From positions 150,318,447 to 150,382,446 of the forward strand of contig CANTUZ010000001.1 of NCBI GenBank assembly GCA_947846985.1: 64,000 nt of DNA. Direction: 5' to 3'. The notes under the pieces are model-generated. The model made no database searches and was not told the origin of the DNA. It worked only from the letters and a program-made list of their open reading frames with translations. This document shows, in pieces, positions 44,001 to 54,400 of the stretch (its first letter is position 1; each line of letters starts with the position of its first letter). Source of the stretch: Fratercula arctica (taxonomy: Eukaryota > Chordata > Aves > Charadriiformes > Alcidae). The position numbers were made by a program, and so were the translations under genes.

Positions 44001-47000
44001 CGAATAAACCAGGATGTCGGAAATTTTCAGCAGAGTGTTCTGTCTCTACCTGTTCCCAGGGAACGTGCCACAGACGCGGGTGCCCCTGACTTACCTTGAT
44101 GAGGACGTGGGCTCAGTGATCTGCCTCTGCATGCGTGCATGTCTGATCAGATGCTCTTTCAGTGCGTTCTGGACCTCTGCTGGTATATCAGGTGAAGTGT
44201 GGCTAATTTTCAACGCAGCTTCAAGTACCTTTGTAGTAGGTTTCCCATTTTCTTTAACTTCCTTTTTCTCAGTGGTCTCAAAAACCTCCGTAGGAACACT
44301 GGAGTTGCTCTGAGGGACATTACTGGCATTGGAAGTGAGAGGTTTGCTTTTCCAGCAGGGCCAACACAACTTCCAAAAGACAAAAAGCGAGACTACCAGC
44401 AAGGCGAGCCCGCAGAAGCTGACGACTACTGCTAACAGACTGACTGAGATGTCTGCAAAGAATTAGAAACAAACATCATCATGACAGACAAACATGGAGA
44501 AAAAAAAAATATTAAGAATGACACAGGTAAGGAGATAGAAGCATTTTGATCATTAACTTCCATCGAGCTTTAAAGTCCTATTTAATGTTTTTTTTTCCTT
44601 TGTGATACCTAAGCCTCTGCCTTTAAAATGTTATCATTCTCTAATATCTATTTCAGAAATACTCCATTAATTGTTGTTCAGGCCAGGGGCCAGTATCTGT
44701 ATTACTAGCCATGCACTCAGTCAGACTTCTCAGGATGTAAGAGACTTCCCAAATGGTCCCAAATACATCTAGCCATTGTTGTCAACGAGTGTCTGCTCAG
44801 GAACACATCTTGCTCAAAAAGTTAAACCCCAGTCAACATAAGTGCACATGAAGATAGACCAGTTTAAACTCCAGGCTGATACACAAATTTCTTGAAGACT
44901 TGCTAAACTTTTGACTCTCTGTGCTAACTGCTTCAGAAGCATGTTAAAACCTAACATTTAAGTGGCATAAATAGGGATAGGATATAGTCTATCATAAATA
45001 AGGAAGTTCTAGAGTTAAACCTTAAGCTCTGGACCAAGACTGTGTTAGACCAAGACAGCACATATGCATTGGTATCTAAAATTCTGCTTTGAAAATGCAG
45101 CTTGAGTGGCGTTTTCACCATAAAATGCCCTGAGTTGTACGGAGACCATAGTAAGAGACACTTAGCTACCCCTGCTGCCCTGTATTTGACTTTTTCTGCC
45201 ACAATCAGTTAGATTATCCACTAGCATGGACAAAGATAGGAGAACAGATTTCATACCAAGGAAATTCTGTAAATGTACTTGCATTTTAAGAGATGGTGGA
45301 TCACCAGAAATGCCAGTTAAGCCCTAATCAGGAGTTTAATTCCATGCGACATGTTTCAGTTTGATTTTTCCAGTATCATGTCATATTACAAAATATAACT
45401 AAAAAAATCCCTTTCCTTCTGAAAGGAGCCTTTTGTATGCTTTAAAAGTATTCAGTAAACCCTGATTAAATGTCCCTCAAGCAATGGCTGCTGCTGCTTG
45501 TTACAACAAGTTTTGACAGTTTAACAGCTAATATTTTGTATCCATAGCTCCAGGCTACCGACTACTAAACTGAACCAGTGGAAAAGTGCAACGAGAATTT
45601 GAGCATATTTTTTCTAGAGGATCACAGGAAGAAAAAGAGTCCTCCAGGTATGTATTAACTCTGTGGAACTGCATGTAGCTCACAGGTCCCTTCGAGAGAT
45701 GAAGGTTCCAGCAGAAAATTTGGGAACGTTTTCTTTATTAATACACAATGTCCAGATACATCTCTCAGAAACAAACACTGAGCTTAAAGCCCATTCAATA
45801 GGAAAATGTGTGACAGGAGCAAAAGCAAATAGAGAATGTTTGCAGTCTGGAGATTTGGATATGGTCCCAGTCAACCTTACATCTTATACATCCTGGCCAG
45901 TGTCATGGGGGAACTGGCAGAGGATGTGCTTCTTGATTTAAAGAGTTTGGCACAAACTACTGCCCTGCCTTGAACAGAAATATACCGCCTTGACCATTTC
46001 CTGACAGTCCTGAGAAAGGCGTCCTCCTTTTCTGCCCATAGTTAAATGTCGAAATGTAACCCTTGGAATATTGCATGTCAGCTTAATGAGAAATTCATAC
46101 GGCAAATTCCGATTTAAGATTCTTCCATAAAATGAATGGATGCATAATTATTTCTAACAGTAGGGTAACACAAGAAGCAAAGGATACTTTTGCATACTAT
46201 TTTTCTAGGTAATTTATCCCCAGTAGGGATTATTAGGCCATTTGATTTAATCTACTGTTTACCCTGATATCCTTCCTGAGCCCAGTAATTTTTACTCGGT
46301 TTGTGCATGTTCTGCAGCAGACTGTCCGATCTTGACAACAAGGGAAGACATTAAGAGATGCTGAGTTTACTGCACGTTTCAATGGTTAATGACTTTGTTG
46401 CAAATTTGTATTTCTGATTTGTATTTCTGTAGTTCTAATTTACAGTCGTTGCTTCTTTCATGTCTTTGTATGAGAGACTAAAAGATATGATATGCTTCCT
46501 AAGACATGCCTATGCAAAATACAAATAAACTAAACAGTGCCAGGAAAGAAACCCAGGACTTGAAATTTGATTGCCTATACCAGTCCGTGGAACGGTTTTA
46601 AACTGGGCCAGTTCATACCCTCCTAACCAATTCCTGGGCATGGACCAGGAATTAGAGCAGGGCAATGATCATTTTTAACAGGCAGTTTGGATGTGGCTCT
46701 TCTGTTTCACCAGATGACAAGCTTTACTAGCGTGGAGAGAGGCTGTTACGTGAGACTTGGCCTCAGTGCCAGAGAATGGTCTTAAGTGAATTTGATATAT
46801 GGATACAGAGGTACGCCCCACTGAAGGAACTTTCTTGATAAACCAAACTAGCTGAATTTTCAATCGAGATGGACAAAGTATTTTTCCATTCTCCAAGCCT
46901 GACAAAAAGTAGAACCCTTGAAAATGTTGATGATGTATCAGAAATTTAAAAAAAAGAAACCAAAAAGCAATTAAGTTTTGGGTCATTTGCAATATTCCCA

Positions 47001-50000
47001 GCTCAGTTTAGAGATGGTTGCCATAATTAGGTTACATTTTGAGAGGAAGGCTTTTAGAACTGAAAATTGTATTATTTTTTTTCATTTAGAAAACAGGATG
47101 TTTTAACAACTTTGAAACTGCTGGAAACATTTCAAAACCAGAAATAGGAAAATTGATCCCTTGCAGCAGAGTTTCAATTTGATTAATAGATACTATCAGC
47201 TGAAAAACATTCCATCAAAGCACTTCTAGCCAATCCGATTTTAAGTTTTTCACTGCAAGATATTTTTGAAGCCTTCAAATAACTTGGTATCTCTTTTCAA
47301 CACCTCCTCCTGTACTTCAGCTTTCTCTAAGCTTTTTCTCTATTTTTCCATTAAACTATTCCAAATTCTAAGTCAATCTCAAATTCTTTACAGGAAATGT
47401 ATGTTTTGTAGCCCTAAAAAAAACCCACATGAAACATCCAAAGTCTCAAAAGCAGAGAAAAGATGTAGGAGCTGATTCTACAAGCAGTTGTACAAATTAC
47501 AGTCTCCATTTTTGCTGTTTTTTCTAATAAGTTAAGAAATCTCACATATTGTACTTCATAATAAAACAAATACTTAAACATGAAATATTTTAATTGCCAG
47601 GAATTTGACCAAAAAATACTTCATTACAAAAAAAAAAAAAAATAATTACATGTACTGCCATAATTGCTAAAAAGCAATCAATATGCTATATAAATTGACA
47701 TAAAAAACATATTGTTTCATTTCCTCACTTCTGATAGTCACTCAATTGAGCAATTACGAGAGATTTGCTGTTATGTGAAGACTGAAATAATCTGTAGAAG
47801 GCCAGACACATTGAATTTCCCAGCCCCTTTGTGTGTTAGACTGGATACATCTCTTATATTACTTTTTTATGGGAAGTTTGGGTTAAGAATTAAGAGACAG
47901 CTCTGCAGACTAGGAGTTTCTTCACATCCCTGCCAAGGAAATCTGGTGGGTACTGAAGGATGGATGTATCATCAGACCAGGGTTGCACTTCACATATATA
48001 AGTATTATTTAAAGATCCAGAACTGGTGGCAAATTCAAACTTTGCCTAAATTTTTAGAGGCAGAAGGAGATACACTCACTCTGCTGTGAAAACGTTAATT
48101 GCCACCATTGTAAACAACGTTCTCACTGGTCTCTGGTACGAAGGAAGAGAAGAATTATCTCAAACTACAAGCAGTTGTTTGACGACTTTTTTTCTGAACT
48201 GATAATTGCAGCGTGTCTTCAATGCTACACATTTGCACAGAAGAGGACATCTTTCTGAATATTCATCTGATCATGCAGCATTATGTTTTTGCCATTCCTG
48301 TTCACATGCTGGGTAACCTTGGGAATGTGAAGAAAATCTTCTTTCTCAACACACCCACTTCTGATCAGTGGGAAATCTTGCAGTGACTTCAATGGAGTTA
48401 ACATTTCCCTCCTGGTGATTTTCCTTTACTGATCTCCGTCCTTAAACATCATCTTCATAGTCTTGATAAAATTTCATAACTGAAAGAAAGTATCCTGTTT
48501 TCTCACAGTTTTCTATTTAAAACTACTCTTTCAAGATATGGAATTTTGGACAATTTTATATTTCTTATTTTAGAAAGGCATGTGTATTTGGGAAGTGTGT
48601 GAATTCTACCTACCTCAAAATCTCTCTGCATTTTTTATAAATATCTTCAGAAACATTTCCACCATAAGAATCTCCTTGATAGTCAGTCTTTCATATTAGG
48701 CAAGTACTTCAGAAACATCCCCATCTTTTTTCTGGATGCTAGGGAATGTTTTGAGCTATGGTTTGCATACTATGGCTTCCAACAATTTGTTGTCTGAAAC
48801 TTGCCTGAAAAAAGTTCCGCCCATGAATCCATTTGCAAACATGCACATTGGCACACTTTCCATTTCCAAACCAAAATTAAGTTCATCTACATTTTAGTCA
48901 GTACCCTGAGAGCATATACCCCTTGATGCTTAACTTTGGAAAAACATGCTCCACAAATCCATGATCTTGAATGGAGAGTGAGGCCGGACAGTGCCATGAC
49001 ATAGATGCCCATGTGTCTAAGGGGCTGGCGTGTGTCTGATCTGGACCATGCTGAAAAGAAAGTACTCCTGCCATCAAAGGAACAGGGGGAAAGGAATGCC
49101 TGGAGAAAAAGGGGGTTATATTCTCTTCTGACTCACCTCTTGGTCTATATCTGATCTTGGTTCTCTTAAACATTTAAAGGACGATGTCTCTGTAACCTTT
49201 TTCAAATGTATTTTTCTTTAACTTTTAATTTGTTCTCTTGTTCATCTGCTCTAAGGAACTTCACTCTTTCCATAGTGACCACTCTAAAGGGAACTCTTGT
49301 GTCGGGAATATCAGGAGTCAGCTCAATCAGATAAAGCAGGAAAGCAGGAGCTTTATCAATTATAAAAGGTCTGGGTCCAATAAATCTCCCTTATCCCCAT
49401 GTATATGAACTAGTTGGTCCAACCCATCATTCTGCTGTTCAGTTTTCCTTGGGGAAATTTGAAGAACATAAAAAGTTGCTGGTGTTCATTTTACTCAGCA
49501 TTAGCAGATCTTCCACAATTACCTCTGTTTCATCCAAATCCCTGCAGATGGGGATATAATGCTTTAGAGTGCCTCAGAAAGTGACAGGTGCACAGTCATG
49601 TATTCTCTCTCATAACCTGAGCCTGTCAAAACACCCGACTTAAATTTCAAACTCCAAAAATAGCCTTTCACTTAAAAGCCTACGTGTGATCTTCTCTGCC
49701 ATTCTCATGGAGAAACATACTTTGAAGATCTTCCTCAAATCTTTTGACTCTGGCCCTACTGAGAACATGTTCCCTCCTATGCTGTTAACTCAGTCTGATG
49801 TCTGAATGTTTTCAAAACAGCCATCACCATCTACTGGCTGGTATATCACTTCTTAATGCTAACAGAGCTCTATGGTAACATGTTTCTTGACAGTAAGGGA
49901 ATAAAATGGAGTCAGGTATCACTGTGATTTACTACACCTTTACAGCACATAAAATTATTAATCTCTTGTCAAAATCATTTATCTAAGTTATATTATTTAT

Positions 50001-51425
50001 TAATGCATCTCATAATCTATGTCTGTCCAACCACAAGCGGAACCCTCTTTTGCCATTTCAAACTCCATGTACGGGACTTTACATTACATGACATACAGCA
50101 GATACAAGGTATTTCCCAAAATCTTAAGTAGCCTTCTCCTAGGCCACATTACCTTCTGTTTTCAAGAAATCAGAAGGAATTTGCCACAACAGCTGTGTAT
50201 TCATGAGCCTCGGTACATGATCTGTATGCTGTATGTGACTAGAGAAGATGGTTCTCACTCTTGCCTGACTGGGTCATGGTGTTTTGCCTGCAGTGCTGGG
50301 AGCAAGAGGTACTGCACTGGCCTCTCCTCTCTAACACACCAAATGTGAATTATTTGTCTCCACTTCCAAGGCTTTTTTCCGGCCTACCTACTTTCCTACT
50401 TGTTAACTCTCACTTAGTCTCAATAGGAGGCAACTCCCACCTCTGTTCAACCCACGTCTGCCCCCCTTGCCTTCCATCAAACAAAAAACCAGCTTTGGGC
50501 TTGGTCTCATGCTGCTCTCACACTTGTGAGGATGTCTCTGTAAACATCTGCAAGAACACCTCCTTATCCTCTTTCAGACAAGAAAATGAAATGAAAACAC
50601 ATCCTAAGCCCACTGGACTGCCATTAATCATAAGCATACCATAGCTGTAACAAGGTTCGCACAGCTCAAGTGTAATTTTTGAATTGTCATGGTTATATTT
50701 ATTCTTACCCAGCATTATATAACAAACATCTCACACAGATGATGAGACCCGGCAAAACACTGTGTCTCTTTAACTTCATCATTACAGATTTGTCCTCCAG
50801 CTGTTACAACTGTTCCTGTATTTTTCATCTTTATTTCTTTGCAAAACATGTATGGCGGAAGATTATTTCGTAAAACTCTTGCTTTTACTGTGTATCGCTG
50901 CTGTCTGCACGTGGAGTACTTCTGCATTGTTGTGACTACCTTCACATCTACTGTAAATAAATCTGGTCTCTGTGGTATGGTTACCCCTCTGTTCTACCTT
51001 TATGCTGCTGAATTAGATGCATTTCTGGTTTTCACAGCTTGTTAACACTGATTTTGGAAAGCATATTTTTCAGCAACCCTGCAAATTTTTCCCCCAAACC
51101 CTTATTTCCCTCTGGTAATAACTTTGTTCTGGCCAGGTGATGAGCTGTATTGTAAATAATTTGATCGGTCTGTTAACTGTTCAAATGTTTATTATTTAGT
51201 TTTATCAAATTTCTCTGTAACAGAATGCTCAATTGTTTTCACACAACAGTTAGTTTCTCATGAAGAAAAATGTTCCTTTCTTGTACGACAGTCCCGCACT
51301 GATGACAGTAGTCTTCACATTCATTCAAGCCAATTTTGGTTACCTTGCACCTTGCTGCTTTCTCTGGCACGGTTGAGAAGAACTTGCAAGCACCCTATAG
51401 GATAAATCTGTTCTTTCTCCCCTCT

Positions 51426-51471
<46 letters not shown>

Positions 51472-54400
51472 ACGAGCACCAATGGGAGACTCATGCCAAC
51501 TACAGCAGCAGGACCCATGACATTGCTCTTCGGGGAAGAGTGAGACTATATTACAGAATGAATGGCCATGCGCAGGATGCTCCAGTGTTTTCTTACTCCC
51601 TCCAGTAAACTGTTGATCGAACGTAGGGTTACAAACTTGGTAGGTAATGGAATAATTGTGAGTAGAATATTTAGACGAATAAAAAGCAACACTGTCGAAG
51701 CTGAGACTCTTTGCATGGTCAAATTGCAAAAATTCAGTGTCTAACAAGCAAAAGAGCAAGAGAGAATATCACTCTCTAGAACTCTCTAGATGGCTAAAAT
51801 ATGCCCTCCTGGCAGGGAAGCAACTGGGTTCACAGCTCTGTTATAAACATCGGTTCCCCATGAGAACTGATAATGAGATAGTGAAGTTCTGCAGGACCAG
51901 CAGGCCTAAAAAAAAAGCAAAGACAGCAAAAAGTGCCCACCATTTGCAGAGGACATGCAATGAATTTTAAACATGTGTCCCTAGAGCTGGATGCCAAAGC
52001 TCCTCTCATTACACTCTACGCAATTGGCTTAACCTTCAGAAATGCTCCCAACTGGGACTTTGATGTGCTTGGCTCCTTTGAAAATGAGGAAGGATGCTTC
52101 ACTGGCAAAAATGAATGAGAGCCCTTTATTAATCAGATAACCTGAGTAAAAATACAGGTATAAACAAGCTGCACATCTGAATTTTGGATACTTCTAGAAA
52201 ATACTTTACTTGGATTAGAGATAAATTTTGTTAGGTGCAATCCCGCACATCCAGCTCCCATTTATTTTCCACATGAACTCTTCCTATTAGTTGACAAACA
52301 TCTTAATCATTTTGCCCAAATCTACTGGAAATAAAGGAAGTGTAAAAAAACCCAAACAGAAAAATCGCACATCTAATTCAGCATTTTGCCAAAAATGTTA
52401 TACCCTTCAGAAGAAAGCTCACATAGCCATCTAACTATATAAAGGTACCATAAATGTAAACAGCTTCCTAATCTTTTCACTTGAGCATTCCCCTGAGATG
52501 AGAGAATTAATAGTCCTTGTAATTACAAGGGCAGAAAATATAACAGCAGATGTCATATCTTCACTAATTGTCTAAACCTCTTAGAAATTTACAAAATTAT
52601 TTATCTCACTGAGATTCTTGCCATGAGTTCCATAGATTAATTATCTATTACACTAAATATGATTACCCCTTCTTGACCCAAGCAGTGAGCAGTAATTGAG
52701 GGTCCTAAGGTGGTGGTGTTGTCAGTGAGAGGAAAAAGTTATTCAAGAATCAGCCATTTCTGTTTGCCTACAAAGACTATCCAAAGTCTTATTTCTCCGA
52801 GAATAAGAGGAGTCAAACACATGGAGGGTATTTTTTTTTTTGCTAGCAGCAAACTTGAATAACTCCTTGCTGCTTTGTTGCTTCATTTTATTGTCCTTTG
52901 CCTTCCCAAAGCCATACCCTCCATTTTTTGTTCTGACTGTGTCTCTGTCTCCCTCTTCTTCGTGTTTGATTCTGTCATCCTCGTTATGCTTCTTTCCCAT
53001 ACCTAGACGCCTACACTACCAAAAAAATCAGTACCCACCCTCTCTGCTTGAGAGTGAAACTTCTTGGGTCATGAGGTGAATACTGCCGCATATTTTGCTG
53101 TGGTTGGGTGGTACATCTTCTGTCTCAAGTAGCTGATTCCTCTGAGAAGCCTGGCTGCTTTTCACGGTCTAGCTGAACAGAAAGCAACCATCACACCTGC
53201 CAACATTACCGTATCACAGCAATTCTAGCTGCCTTTTTTAACGTTTTCGACTTCCAGAGCATGTTTTTATTCTTGTATGAAACAGAAATGGTCTGCTTTC
53301 CTTTTTACCATCTACTCTTCTATTTTCTGAAATGTTTCTTGCACTATTCTTTCCTTTCCAAATATGGGTCTCCTCATCTTTTAGCCTTCTTTCCTTCAAT
53401 TAAATCTCATTAGTGATTTTTACTTATGCTATCTTTGTGACACTTTAAAGCGTATTCTTTTTGAGACTAGGAAGAATGAATGAACCCACCATTTAAAGAG
53501 AGAACACACTATCCCTATATAGCCCACTATTATTTTCCTTTCTCTCCTCTTCATATCTTCTCCTGGACTATTTTCTTTTTGGATTTTCATTGAAAGCTTA
53601 ACTGTTATTCTATAACATAACAACATACAATAATAAACCATTATTCTGTAAGAACCCTCTCACGGTCTTTTATCTCTTCCACATCTTCCAGAAGTCCTCC
53701 TCACAACTCATGTATCTTCTTACTCTTACTATGGTAGGTTCTTCTCCACACACTTTAGTGCTTGTTGCAGGAGCTAATTCCCAACACGCTGCTACAGCTG
53801 GAGCCCCAGCTTGCAAATAACTGAACTGGTTCCATGATGTGTATCATCTGGCGTGGGCATACACTGGGAAAGTGCTTCCTGCATCATCATTTGGGATCAG
53901 CAAAACTGAGAGGGCTAAATTAGCCATTCCTCCCCTCTACCAAACAGCCACAGCTGCACGACACTACAACTGTGCAGAATTTACTCAGCCACAGAAGGAT
54001 ATGGCTACATGAGACAGAATCTCATGCCAAATGTTACCACCCTATATATAAGACACAGATATTTCAGGAAAACACAAACATTTATGGCTTCATTCTCAGA
54101 ATGATGATGGAGAACACTTAACGTTTCTACCTTTAATGAACAGGAGCTACAGATATTCAACACTGTGGACAACATTAACTTTATCCACCGAGATGATAAG
54201 GAACTCTACGTACATTTGAAGAGCAGAAGAGATGACATGATTCACCTTTCAATGACCACATTTCTCTCAGCCTAGACACTGTATTTACAATCTTGCAGTT
54301 CATAAAATTCATGTGAGTGATATTTAAGCCTTGTCTATCCAAGTGTTTGCATATTAAAAGATTGTCAATTATCAACAACGACAGCATGTCTGTTCCTCCT

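Larger units (their letters stand above)
36132..44094 (-). other. SYT10: SYT10 intron 2 (about 8.0 kb)
   Basis: Bounded by aag|gtaagt and tgtgcag|g. It contains the rearranged CR1 insertion (about 39080-41264), T16 at 41566-41581 and a (CA)n tract close to the acceptor. No other feature was recognised. Confidence 0.9.
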
